From Ardenticatenaceae bacterium (GTDB lineage: Bacteria > Chloroflexota > Anaerolineae > Promineifilales > Promineifilaceae), in the NCBI GenBank assembly GCA_020634395.1, contig JACKBU010000002.1, positions 270,017 through 334,016 of the forward strand: a stretch of DNA of 64,000 nucleotides. The letters are read 5' to 3'. Positions 8,705 to 17,362 of this stretch are shown one piece after another (positions within the stretch are counted from its first letter, which is position 1; each line of letters opens with the position of its first letter). Below the pieces are notes generated by a model. The model was given only the letters and a program-made list of their open reading frames with translations. It was not told the DNA's origin and did no database searches. The position numbers and the translations under genes were made by a program.

Positions 8705-10033
8705 TTACCGGTTCAACACTTCCGTGCCGACTTCTTGAGCGTTCTGCAGCACCTGGTCTGTTGTCGTCAGGCCGGTGAACGCCTCTTGTAGACCGGAATT
8801 TACCGTGTCCAGGACATCCTGAAAGCCTGGCTGGAACTGCCAGGGATGCGAATATTCCGCGCCGTTCAGGAATGGCTCCAGGTTCGGGAATTTTTCCAGC
8901 CAGGTGTCACGCAGGCTGGCGCGGGTGGGCATAGCCAGGCCCAGATCTGTCCAGGCTTTCATGCCTTCCGACCCGGTAAGGAAGTTGACCAGGCGTACCG
9001 AAGCGTCGTGGTGGGCGGCATTGGCCGGCACGCCGTAGCAGACGGTGAAGGACATGGTCGCTTTGCCGCCCGGTCCGGCGGGTAGTTCCACCACGTCAAA
9101 GTTGACGTCCGGGAACTGATCTTGCAGGAAGGGGATGATCCAGTTGCCTTCCATGGCCATGGCGGCTTTTTGTTTGCCAAATGCTTCGCCGGGCCAGCCG
9201 CTGTCCAGGTCGGCCGGTTGAGCGGCATAGCCATCCTGCACCAGGCCAACGTAGAAGTCCATCGCTTCCTTGGCCTCTGGTGAATCGAGTGTCATGCTTG
9301 TGGAGTCGGCGTTGGTAACTGTGCCGCCGGCCTGATAGAGGAAGGCGATCCAGCGGGCCATGTCGGCGCTGAGAACCATGCCGTAGACGCCGTTGTCGCT
9401 GTCGGTAAGGGCTTCGGCGGCATTGCGCAGATCATCCCAGGTCCAGTCGGCCGTGGGATAGTCCAGCCCGGCGGCGTCGAACATGTCTTTGTTGTATTCC
9501 AGGGCCAGGGTGCTGAAGTCTTTGGGCGGGCAGTAGAGGGTGCCATCCAGAGTGAAGGCGTCGCGTAGATTGGGGTAGAAGTCATCTACGTTTTCCAGTT
9601 CATCGCCGATGGGAGCGATGGCGTTGGCAGCCACAAAATCGGGCAGCTTGAAGCTGTCGATGTAGAAGACGTCAGGTGGTGCACCGCCAGCCAGGCTGGT
9701 TTGCAGCTTGGTATCGTAATCTGGCACTAGCAGCAGCTGTGCCTGCACGTCGCTGTTGGCGCTGTTGAAGTTATCGATCATTTCCTGAAGTCGAGTGTTT
9801 TCGGCGTCGGAGCTGGCCCAGCCCATCAGCTGGAGTTGGATGACGTCGCCGCTGGCTTCGCCGGCCGGTTCGGTGGCGACTGGTTCGGTGGTGGCTTCTT
9901 CAACGGCCGTTGCCGCTTCTGTCATTTCTGGGGCCGCCGTTGGCTCCGGCGTGGTGCTCCCACCACCGCCGCAGGCCGCTATCAGGATCCCTACGAGCAG
10001 TAACACCCACAAAGTTAACAAACGCTTGTTCAT
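8705..10033 (-). CDS. Sugar ABC transporter substrate-binding lipoprotein
   Basis: 442 residues. It has a lipoprotein signal with lipobox ILIAAC (Cys21), a Thr/Glu/Pro-rich linker (~25-60), then a type-1 extracellular binding fold (SBP_bac_1), e.g. DVFYIDSFKLPDFVA and MEGNWIIPFLQDQ. It captures an oligosaccharide for the two permeases downstream. Context with a GH65 phosphorylase suggests an alpha-linked disaccharide such as maltose, trehalose, kojibiose or nigerose (inference). GGAGAAG precedes the ATG. Confidence 0.93.
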   Translation of the reverse strand: MNKRLLTLWVLLLVGILIAACGGGGSTTPEPTAAPEMTEAATAVEEATTEPVATEPAGEASGDVIQLQLMGWASSDAENTRLQEMIDNFNSANSDVQAQLLLVPDYDTKLQTSLAGGAPPDVFYIDSFKLPDFVAANAIAPIGDELENVDDFYPNLRDAFTLDGTLYCPPKDFSTLALEYNKDMFDAAGLDYPTADWTWDDLRNAAEALTDSDNGVYGMVLSADMARWIAFLYQAGGTVTNADSTSMTLDSPEAKEAMDFYVGLVQDGYAAQPADLDSGWPGEAFGKQKAAMAMEGNWIIPFLQDQFPDVNFDVVELPAGPGGKATMSFTVCYGVPANAAHHDASVRLVNFLTGSEGMKAWTDLGLAMPTRASLRDTWLEKFPNLEPFLNGAEYSHPWQFQPGFQDVLDTVNSGLQEAFTGLTTTDQVLQNAQEVGTEVLNR

Positions 10034-10103
10034 GATTCTTCTCCTTACGTTTATTTGGTTCTTATTAGTCCGATACGCATCGGGGGTGGGCGGTGAGATT
10101 GCT

Positions 10104-10138
10104 GTATAATGGCTCCGCGAGGCGCATCGTTGTTAACG
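10104..10138 (-). promoter_or_regulatory. Candidate promoter/operator of the sugar importer operon
   Basis: Read on the minus strand, TTATAC lies at 10109-10104, roughly 65 bases before the binding-protein ribosome site. A short inverted repeat, CGTT-GTT-AACG (10128-10138), lies about 20 bases further upstream. The -35 match (TTAACA) is spaced too far for a good sigma-A promoter, so this is only a candidate. The rest of the 260-base gap shows no clear feature. Confidence 0.25.
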
Positions 10139-10293
10139 GTTCGTCTCTGTATGTGCCGCGTGTACCTATCTTGACCGGACGGGATGCGCGGCATTCTTTC
10201 TTGGGGCACATGAACCTCATGAGAGAGTATCCTTGCTGTTCACCTGCCGCCTGGGTCTGTGCTGAACAGGCCCGTTTCCGAGTGGGAAAATGC

Positions 10294-13167
10294 TTAATTT
10301 ATGGTGGCGATAACCTTTCCTCCTTCACCGCGGCGGATGTCTACACTTTTTTGCTCGCCGCGATAGCGAAAATTGAAGGCAATGCGCTGCCAATGTCGTG
10401 GCAGCTGCGGCCGCAAGGTAAAAGCTCCCTGTTCCTGGCGCAGCCCGGCAAAGCCGAAAACAAGCGCCTGCCAGACGCCGCCGGCTGAGGCCGCATGGAT
10501 GCCATCGCCGGCGTTGCCACGGGGATTGCGTAAATCGGCGCGGGCGGCCAGCATGAAATGCTCGTAGGCTTCGTCGGGACGCTGCATTTCGCAGGCGGCC
10601 CAGGCGTGGAAGCTGGGACCGAGCGAGGAGCCGTACTTGTGGTCGGTGATGGGCATGTAGGCGTCCCAGTTGGCCTGCCACGTCCGTTGGTTGAACTGGT
10701 CGCGAAACAGGCACAGCAGCATAATAACGTCGGCTTGTTTGAGGACCTGGCTTTCATTGGCGCCTTCGATGCCCAGGATGACTTGCAAAGATTGGGCGGC
10801 GCTGGCGAATAGGTCCGGCTCTAACCGCCGCCGCTGGAAAAAACCCTCGAACTGTTCGATAACGGCCGTTTCCTCATGCCACAGAAACACCAGATGATCG
10901 ATCACTTCCTGCCAATGCCGATACACGTCTGCGCTCAGGTCTAGTTGCTGCTCCAAAGCGGTGGCTTTGTCTGGATACGTTTGGCGCAGCCAGTCGCGCA
11001 CTTCCAGAGCCGTCTGCAAATGCCAGCGGGCGATGTAGTTGGTGTAGCTGTTGTTATCGACGTGGTCGTGGTATTCGTCTGGGCCAATGACGTCGCGGAT
11101 GGTGTAGGCGAGACGGCCGTTTACCTCCTCCCGCTCTACCCGGCTGCCCCAAAAGCGGGCCGTGTCTAAAATCATCTCCGCACCGTAGTCGCGCATAAAG
11201 GCATCATCGCCGGTGATCTGCCAGTACTGGTGGATGGCGTAGGCCACATCGGCCGAAATGTGGATTTGAATGTCGCCGGTCCAGACGCGCACTAATAGAG
11301 TAGGGTCGGTGAAGTGGGGAACCCAGGGCGGCGTCACCTCATCGCCGGTGGCGGCGCTTTCCCAGGCATACTGCGCCCCATCATAGCCGTTACGCGCGGC
11401 CTTGCGCCGCGCGCCCGCCAGGGTGTGGTATCGATACAACAGCATGTTGCGGGCGATGTGCGGCTGCGTATAGCTGAAAAACGGCAGGATGAAAATTTCG
11501 GTGTCCCAAAACACGTGGCCCCGGTAGCCGTAACCGCTCAACGTTTTCGCTCCGATGCTTACCCGGTCGTCGTGCTGCGGGGCGGCGGCAAACAGTTGGA
11601 ACAAATTGAAGCGCGTGGCCAACTGCGCTTCCGGGTCGCCCTCGATGATCACATCGCTGGCCGCCCACACCTGTTCCCAGGCAGCAGCCTGGGCGGCCAA
11701 AAGCGCATCGAAGGTTTGATTATGTAAATAGTCCCGCGCCTCACTGACGACACTGACAGCCTGTGGATGGACGTCGCGCGCCGCCGCATAGCTGATTAGT
11801 TTGTCAACTTGCAAAGTCTGGCCGGAAGCCAGGGTTTGGGCGGTTTTGATGAGGGGTTGGCCGGAACAGTTTTGCGCCCCGATGGCTGTGCCCGGAGAGG
11901 CTGTGACAGCGACGGCCGTTGCCCCTTCCATGCCCGTCTTGCGCGTGCGGCTGTGCAGCCAGGCCAGCCCTTCTGCTGCGTCCTGGTCTAGCAGCTGCCA
12001 ATGCAGCAAATCTTCGTTGGCGACGTGGCCGTTGATGCCCGTAGCCAGGGTGAGATCGCAGGTCTGGTTAACGGCCGTGGCCAGGATGCGCAGCGCGCCT
12101 ACGTGCTCCTGGGTATAGCTGACGAAGCGCGAAAACGTCAGGTCAACGACGGCCCCGGATGGCGCGCGCCAGCGCACGTCGCGGCGCAGCAGGCCCAGGC
12201 GTAAATCCATCTGGCGATAAAAATGCAATACTTCTCCCCGATCCAGGCGGAACGGCGCACCGTCTACCCAAATGGTGGTGTCCAGCCAGTCGGGCATATT
12301 TACCAGTTCCGTAAAACTTACCGGCATATCGTCGAAGATGCCGTGGACGAAAGTGATGGCTTTGTCGCCGGGAAACCCTTCCTCGAACGTGCCGCGCGTG
12401 CTGAAGTAGCCGTTCCCTAAGGTAAAAACAGTTTCCATATGGTGCTGCCCGGCTTGGTCAAATTCTGTTTGGGTAATGGTCCACTGCGGATCGACGGCCG
12501 TTATCTCTCGCAGTTCGGCCAGGGTGATGCCTTCCAGGGTCGGGCGGCAGTAAGGCCACAGCGGCAGCGCGTCAAAACGCGCAGCCGGACCGAGCGCCAG
12601 GACCATCATCCCGGCAGTCAGGGCGGCCTGGACACCGGCAGCGGCGTCTTCTATTACCAGGCAAGCGCCGGGCGGCGTATCGAGTTTGGCGGCCGCGAAG
12701 CGGAATAAATCAGGAGCGGGCTTGGTTTGCAGAACACTACGGCCGTCGGCCAACACAGCCAGTCTGCCGGCGATGCCCAGCTTTTCCACGACAAAGGCAG
12801 CATTCCGGCTGGCAGAGGCGATGGCGTAAGGGATGCCTGCCACGTCCAGTTCATCCAGCACGTCTACGACGCCCGGCAGTAAGTCGGCCGGGGAGATCTG
12901 ATGCAGCATGTCTTGGTAATAGCTGTTTTTGCGGGTCATCATCGCCTGCATTTCGGCTTCGGAGCGGGAACGGCCGTCTAAAATGATCAACAGCGATTCG
13001 CGCCGCGAAATGCCGCGCAGCTTTTCGTTTACAGTCCGATCGAAAGGCAGTCCCTCTTCATCGGCCAGTTTTTTCCAGGCAAGGTAGTGGAATTCGGCCG
13101 TGTCTGTGATGACGCCGTCCAGATCAAAGATGACAGCTTGCAAAGAGGGAAGATTAGCTCGACTCAC
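10294..13167 (-). CDS. Fused beta-phosphoglucomutase / GH65 disaccharide phosphorylase
   Basis: 957 residues. Residues ~1-225 are a HAD-type beta-phosphoglucomutase: nucleophile motif VIFDLDGVITDTAEFHYLAW, ASASRN as motif II and KPAPDLF with VIEDAAAGVQAA as motifs III/IV. Residues ~225-957 are a GH65 phosphorylase (family acid GPDEYHDHVDN, Glu698; N-terminal LGNGYFSTRGTFEEG). GH65 enzymes split alpha-glucobioses with phosphate to beta-glucose-1-phosphate, which beta-PGM turns into glucose-6-phosphate, so the fusion joins consecutive steps. Linkage preference cannot be read by eye. The start is GTG, overlapping the LacI gene end by 14 bases, which suggests translational coupling. Confidence 0.92.
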   Translation of the reverse strand: MSRANLPSLQAVIFDLDGVITDTAEFHYLAWKKLADEEGLPFDRTVNEKLRGISRRESLLIILDGRSRSEAEMQAMMTRKNSYYQDMLHQISPADLLPGVVDVLDELDVAGIPYAIASASRNAAFVVEKLGIAGRLAVLADGRSVLQTKPAPDLFRFAAAKLDTPPGACLVIEDAAAGVQAALTAGMMVLALGPAARFDALPLWPYCRPTLEGITLAELREITAVDPQWTITQTEFDQAGQHHMETVFTLGNGYFSTRGTFEEGFPGDKAITFVHGIFDDMPVSFTELVNMPDWLDTTIWVDGAPFRLDRGEVLHFYRQMDLRLGLLRRDVRWRAPSGAVVDLTFSRFVSYTQEHVGALRILATAVNQTCDLTLATGINGHVANEDLLHWQLLDQDAAEGLAWLHSRTRKTGMEGATAVAVTASPGTAIGAQNCSGQPLIKTAQTLASGQTLQVDKLISYAAARDVHPQAVSVVSEARDYLHNQTFDALLAAQAAAWEQVWAASDVIIEGDPEAQLATRFNLFQLFAAAPQHDDRVSIGAKTLSGYGYRGHVFWDTEIFILPFFSYTQPHIARNMLLYRYHTLAGARRKAARNGYDGAQYAWESAATGDEVTPPWVPHFTDPTLLVRVWTGDIQIHISADVAYAIHQYWQITGDDAFMRDYGAEMILDTARFWGSRVEREEVNGRLAYTIRDVIGPDEYHDHVDNNSYTNYIARWHLQTALEVRDWLRQTYPDKATALEQQLDLSADVYRHWQEVIDHLVFLWHEETAVIEQFEGFFQRRRLEPDLFASAAQSLQVILGIEGANESQVLKQADVIMLLCLFRDQFNQRTWQANWDAYMPITDHKYGSSLGPSFHAWAACEMQRPDEAYEHFMLAARADLRNPRGNAGDGIHAASAGGVWQALVFGFAGLRQEQGAFTLRPQLPRHWQRIAFNFRYRGEQKSVDIRRGEGGKVIATIN

Positions 13168-14170
13168 GAATAATCAACTCCGGTTTGAGTAAAATGCCTT
13201 TTTCGGTGATCGGTTCTTCTCTAATTTGTTGCAGCAGCAGGTCCACCACACGCTGCCCGACGGCCACGATGGGCTGACGCACGGTGGTCAGCGAGGGAGT
13301 GAGGTATTGAGCCATGGGTATGTCGTCGTAGCCGGTAATCGCGATGTCCTGTCCCACGCACAGGCCTGCGGCGTTGGCGTCATTCAGGGCGCCGATGGCG
13401 ATCACGTCGGATACGCAGGCGACGGCCGTGGGCCGCTCGTCATACGGCCGTGCCCGAAAGTGCTGCATCCCTTCCGCGCCAAACTGCACTGTGTTGGTGC
13501 CCCGCAGGATCCAATCTGGCCGCACTTCCAATCCGGCGTTACGTAAACTATCCACAAAACCTTCCTCGCGATACGCCCCGGCCTCTGAGCCTTCCGGCCA
13601 GGTCAGCAGCCCGATTTGCCGGTGACCCTGTTCGATCAGATGATCCACGACGATGCGCAGGCCGTGACGGCCGTCAATATCCACCCAACAAAAATCCCAG
13701 TCATCATTCGCCCGGCCAAAGCTGGCAAAAGGGATATCTTGCTCCATCAGATAGGCGATGCGCGGATCATTGTGATTCGTGTCGGCCAGGATAAATCCCT
13801 CCACCTGCCGCCGGTCGTACAGTTCTTTGTAAATAGGTACACCGGCTGCGTCTTTCAGGTCTACCAGGAATGTAAGCAGGTGATAACCGTGCTGTTCGGC
13901 TGTGGAGATAGCGTCATAGAGAAACTGATCCAGGATAGGTCGTGGCGAATCATCCAGACTGCGCTGCCAGGCATAGCCGATGAGATTGCTGGATTGGGTG
14001 CGCAGGTTACGGGCGCTGACGTTAGGGCGATATCCCGACTCCTGAACTGCCTCCCATATCCGAGCCTCTGTTTCCGGTGAAACGTTGCCCTGGTGGTTGA
14101 GCACCTTGGAGACAGTCTGGTAGCTGACACCGGCACGGGCGGCTACGTCCTTAATGGTGATCCGAGCCAT
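13154..14170 (-). CDS. LacI-family transcriptional regulator
   Basis: 338 residues. The helix-turn-helix TIKDVAARAGVSYQTVSKVL (~5-24) and hinge YRPNVSARNLRTQ are followed by a periplasmic-binding-type effector domain (e.g. GYAWQRSLDD, ITGYDDIPMAQYLTPSLTTV). It probably represses the phosphorylase gene it overlaps and the importer operon beyond until sugar binds. It is likely autoregulated through the twin palindrome upstream of its start. Confidence 0.93.
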   Translation of the reverse strand: MARITIKDVAARAGVSYQTVSKVLNHQGNVSPETEARIWEAVQESGYRPNVSARNLRTQSSNLIGYAWQRSLDDSPRPILDQFLYDAISTAEQHGYHLLTFLVDLKDAAGVPIYKELYDRRQVEGFILADTNHNDPRIAYLMEQDIPFASFGRANDDWDFCWVDIDGRHGLRIVVDHLIEQGHRQIGLLTWPEGSEAGAYREEGFVDSLRNAGLEVRPDWILRGTNTVQFGAEGMQHFRARPYDERPTAVACVSDVIAIGALNDANAAGLCVGQDIAITGYDDIPMAQYLTPSLTTVRQPIVAVGQRVVDLLLQQIREEPITEKGILLKPELIIRESS

Positions 14171-14213
14171 GATCTCCCTATCCTCTCTTCTAGAACTGTG
14201 TTCGTGACATTAG

Positions 14214-14236
14214 GCGAACGTTCGCCCGAACGTTCG
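14214..14236. promoter_or_regulatory. Twin LacI-type operator
   Basis: Two palindromes stand side by side: GCGAACGTTCGC (14214-14225) and CGAACGTTCG (14227-14236). They share the core CGAACGTTCG with 12-base centre spacing. LacI regulators bind such palindromes with a central CG. The site lies 44-66 bases upstream of the lacI-type start, so autoregulation is likely. The gap 14237-14399 shows nothing else clear. Confidence 0.75.
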
Positions 14237-14399
14237 CTTTTATTAAACCATAAGCTTAGAGGTTGTGTCAAGAGTGAATTGCCCACTCGGATACAGTTTT
14301 GTGGACCGGGCTGTGATGTCTCCGTGAAAATGCCAGTTTATTCGTTTCCGAGCGTGTTGCTGGGTGGCAATTGTGCTAAACTTCTGCCAGAGAAAAGCC

Positions 14400-15677
14400 A
14401 TGGATGTAAGTCATCTTGCCAGCCTGCTGGAACAGGCAAACACTGCCCAAGAAAATAAGGCCTACGACACAACCGTCCGGTTATATACGGAGCTGATTGC
14501 CGAGACGGCCGTGCATGCCGGCGATCCACAGGTACGGGAGATCCGATTGGCGGCGTTGAGGGAAAACGGCCGTTTGCAGCGCCTCCTGGGCCATCAAGAA
14601 GCTGCCCTCACCTGCTTCCAACAAGCATACCTCGACGCCGGTTCCAGTGAGCAGGCTGTCGACAGCCTGGCTCTGCTGGCCAACCAGCATAACAGCATGG
14701 GCAACTACGATGAAGCCATGCAGGCCTGCCGCGAAGCTTTGCACCTGACCGAAGCCCTCAATTACTCCGCCGGCCGCGCCGCGGCATTCCAGGTGCTGGG
14801 CCGCACCTATGCCCAACAGGGCCACCCGGAAGAAGCGGTGCATAACTTGCAAAAGGCGCTGGCCATCTTCGAGCAAATCGGCAATCAAACCGAAGTGGCG
14901 CGCACGCACAACTGGATTGGTATTGGCCAGATGGAGCAGTGGCGCCTGGACAAAGCCATCTATGCCTTCAACTGTGCCCTTGAAAAAGGCGCGGCCATCA
15001 GCGACGTCCTACGCAGCACCATCCTGAACAATTTGGGCGAATGCTACCAGTATCTCTTTGATTTCGAGCAGGCCCTGGCCCATCATCGAGCCGGCCTGAG
15101 CCTCATTCAAAAGCTGAATTTCACCACGCCGCAGGATGATCTGCTGCGCAATCTGGGCGTTGATTTATACCATGTGGGGCGGGTCGACGAGGGCACTGCT
15201 TATTTATACGAAGCACTTCATCTGAGCGAAGCCAACGGCAATCAGGATATACGTCTCCAGGTATTGGATTCGCTGGTGTATGCGGAACTGGAACGCGATC
15301 GGCCAGATATGGCGATGCAGTACGCGCAAACTTTGCGAGTCGAAGCGGAAAAATTGAAGGCGCGCCAGTTTGTGGCCCGCGCTCTATATGGGTTGGGTCT
15401 GGTTTATCAAAACCTGGGGGAATCGGTGACGGCCGAACAGTTTTGGCAGCAGGCGTTGTTCCTGGCTCACGAGACCCATCAACCCAATCTGATCTGGCAG
15501 CTTCATGCGGGTCTGGCGCAAATTGTAGGCATCGCGCCGCTGGCCGAAACCCACAACCGTATTGCTGCGGAAGTCATTGACCAGATTGTTTATCCGATTG
15601 AAGACCCGGCTTTGCGCCAGAAGTTTCTTTCTGCTCCGGCTGTGCGCGCCGTACTGGACGGGCAGCAGGTGGAGTGA
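14400..15677 (+). CDS. Tetratricopeptide-repeat protein
   Basis: 425 residues from the ATG at 14400 (MDVSHLASLLEQAN). A longer reading adds a non-conserved stretch. Repeats of the TPR pattern are visible across residues ~40-390, e.g. NSMGNYDEAMQACREALHL, TYAQQGHPEEAVHNLQKAL and GECYQYLFDFEQALAHHRAG. No catalytic or DNA-binding domain and no signal or membrane segment is seen, so it is likely a cytoplasmic scaffold with unknown partners. It is monocistronic and faces the esterase gene end to end. Confidence 0.8.
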   Translation: MDVSHLASLLEQANTAQENKAYDTTVRLYTELIAETAVHAGDPQVREIRLAALRENGRLQRLLGHQEAALTCFQQAYLDAGSSEQAVDSLALLANQHNSMGNYDEAMQACREALHLTEALNYSAGRAAAFQVLGRTYAQQGHPEEAVHNLQKALAIFEQIGNQTEVARTHNWIGIGQMEQWRLDKAIYAFNCALEKGAAISDVLRSTILNNLGECYQYLFDFEQALAHHRAGLSLIQKLNFTTPQDDLLRNLGVDLYHVGRVDEGTAYLYEALHLSEANGNQDIRLQVLDSLVYAELERDRPDMAMQYAQTLRVEAEKLKARQFVARALYGLGLVYQNLGESVTAEQFWQQALFLAHETHQPNLIWQLHAGLAQIVGIAPLAETHNRIAAEVIDQIVYPIEDPALRQKFLSAPAVRAVLDGQQVE

Positions 15678-15690
15678 CCCCGCTCTTCAC

Positions 15691-16371
15691 TTAAGCCCGT
15701 TCTGACCACCAATCTTTTAGATCGTGCATGCCAGAGGCGTTGAGACGGTGGCCGGTATCGTATTCTCGATATGTGAGGTCGGCGCCGGCAGCGCGCAGCG
15801 TTTGTGCGCACGCTTGCGCGCGCTCGTACGGGATAAGTTGATCTTCCCGGCCAACGGCCATGAAAACAGGCAGGTCACGCAGCACGGCCGTTTCTACGCT
15901 CTTTCCGCACTCCTCCGGCACAAACCCTACCAATCCAGCAATGCCCTGCACCAGTTCCGGATGGCGCATGGCCGTGGCGTAAGCCGTGGCCGCGCCCTGG
16001 CTAAAACCCATCAAGTAAACGCGCTGCAGATCGGCCTGGTAGAGGGCGGGCAGGGCGTGGATGAAGCGGGTAACGGCCGTTACCGCTTCGTCAAAGCGAT
16101 CGAGCGACGGCCATTCATCTTTGCTGCGTGGGTGCCAGGCATACCCGCCATCCGCATCTGGTTTGATGGCTCGCGGGGCGACCAGCAGCCAGCCAGGGGG
16201 ACAGCTTTTGGCAAAAACCCACATCACGTCTTCATTACCGGAACGGCCATGCAGCATCACCACCGTCGGAAACGGCCCGTCACCTATCGGTTTCTGTACC
16301 CGATGAATTAACCCGGCCTGGCTGATTACCTGCACGGCCGTTACAAGTTGGGGAGAAGCGTGCTTATTCAT
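15691..16371 (-). CDS. Alpha/beta-hydrolase, phospholipase/carboxylesterase family
   Basis: 226 residues from the ATG at 16371. The upstream in-frame codons look non-coding. The triad is readable: Ser in MGFSQGAATAYA, Asp in VGREDQLIP and His in DTGHRLNASG. PFPTVVMLHGRSGNEDVMWV carries the oxyanion HG motif. This pattern matches the carboxylesterase/dienelactone-hydrolase group (PF02230). No signal peptide is seen. The substrate is unknown. The ribosome binding site is weak. Confidence 0.82.
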   Translation of the reverse strand: MNKHASPQLVTAVQVISQAGLIHRVQKPIGDGPFPTVVMLHGRSGNEDVMWVFAKSCPPGWLLVAPRAIKPDADGGYAWHPRSKDEWPSLDRFDEAVTAVTRFIHALPALYQADLQRVYLMGFSQGAATAYATAMRHPELVQGIAGLVGFVPEECGKSVETAVLRDLPVFMAVGREDQLIPYERAQACAQTLRAAGADLTYREYDTGHRLNASGMHDLKDWWSERA

Positions 16372-16540
16372 CAGTAAAATGAGTCCTTGCTTAAAATATC
16401 CGGCGCAGACCGCAAAAAGGCAAGTTTTGCGTCTGCGGATGGCAGCCGTATGGCGACTCGGCGCTGGCAAATCCTATCTTTCCGGGGTGGCCGAGGGTGT
16501 GTTGAATGGGCTTTAGACTGCTGTTTCTCGTGTGGCGTTT

Positions 16541-16587
16541 AAAAAAGTATGAGGTGGCGAACTAACGGGCGTTAGTTCGACCACCTC
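16541..16587 (-). terminator. Intrinsic terminator downstream of tRNA-Arg
   Basis: Read on the minus strand, GAGGTGGTCGAACTAACG pairs with CGTTAGTTCGCCACCTC (one small bulge), then ATAC and TTTTTT at 16546-16541. It lies about 110 bases beyond the tRNA 3' end and probably ends that transcript. Confidence 0.7.
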
Positions 16588-16698
16588 TGGGGGGGGGAGC
16601 CAAAAAAAGTATAGCATTCTCTGTACTTCCCGTCAATCCCAGGTTTTGAGCAATTTTCTGCATAAGCGGCCTTCACAAGAGTGAATCAATTTTTATAA

Positions 16699-16770
16699 TA
16701 CCCCCGCCAGGACTCGAACCTGAATCTACCGCTTAGGAGGCGGTTGCTCTATCCATTGAGCTACGAGGGC
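16699..16770 (-). tRNA. tRNA-Arg (anticodon CCU)
   Basis: On the minus strand the acceptor GCCCTCG pairs with CGGGGGT (including G-U pairs). The D arm is GCTC...GAGC. The anticodon stem-loop is ACCGC-CTCCTAA-GCGGT, giving CCU for AGG codons. The T arm carries TTCGAGT. CCA is not encoded. It stands alone between the esterase and the cyclotransferase-like gene. Confidence 0.95.
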
Positions 16771-16845
16771 GAAATGCATGCGCATTGACAAGGGTTATTT
16801 GGTATTTGACAATTGGTAGGAAAGCCGGAAGGATTATAACAAACT

Positions 16846-17343
16846 ATGGATGCGAAATCGACGATTGAAACGGTGCCCTTTTTTGTGTATGGCACCCTGC
16901 TGCCTGGCCAGCCCAACGCCCATTTGTGGGGCGATGGCCTTATTGCCGAATACGATGCGCGCCTGCCTAACTGCCGTCTTTACGACTGCGGCGCTTTCCC
17001 CATGCTGGTGGAAGAAGGACAGGAAGCTGTAGTTGGCAGCCTGATAATCGTCCAACCGGAGCAGTATCCGGCCATCCTGGCCCGACTGGATGATCTGGAA
17101 GGTTATGATCCGGAGCAGCCCGCCGCTTCCGCCTACCGGCGGGTACTGCGAGAGGTAATCACCGAGGACGGCCGTCACCACAACGCCTGGGTTTACGTCG
17201 GCCACGCGGCTGCTCTGCCGGGCATGACGCCCATTCCCGGCGGCGATTGGCGCCGCTATGCGAGCGCAACCTTTGCCGATATGCAGCAGTGGTGGCAAAC
17301 CGTGCAAAGCGTCCATGGTCTGCTGCGGCCGCCTGATGAATGA
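16846..17343 (+). CDS. Gamma-glutamylcyclotransferase-fold (AIG2/YtfP-like) protein
   Basis: 165 residues. The family motif FFVYGTLLPGQPNAHLWGD (residues ~12-30) and the acid Glu85 in LDDLEGYDP match the GGCT/AIG2 fold, whose members release 5-oxoproline from gamma-glutamyl compounds or act as small cyclotransferases. Which substrate is used cannot be judged. No signal peptide. It is followed 19 bases later by the alcohol dehydrogenase gene. Confidence 0.85.
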   Translation: MDAKSTIETVPFFVYGTLLPGQPNAHLWGDGLIAEYDARLPNCRLYDCGAFPMLVEEGQEAVVGSLIIVQPEQYPAILARLDDLEGYDPEQPAASAYRRVLREVITEDGRHHNAWVYVGHAAALPGMTPIPGGDWRRYASATFADMQQWWQTVQSVHGLLRPPDE

Positions 17344-17362
17344 CGCCAATGGAGGTGTTTTT

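Noticed and set aside
10093..10488. 131-codon plus ORF starting in the importer promoter gap
   Set aside because: Its second half is antisense to the GH65 C-terminus, it has no ribosome site and no recognisable motif.
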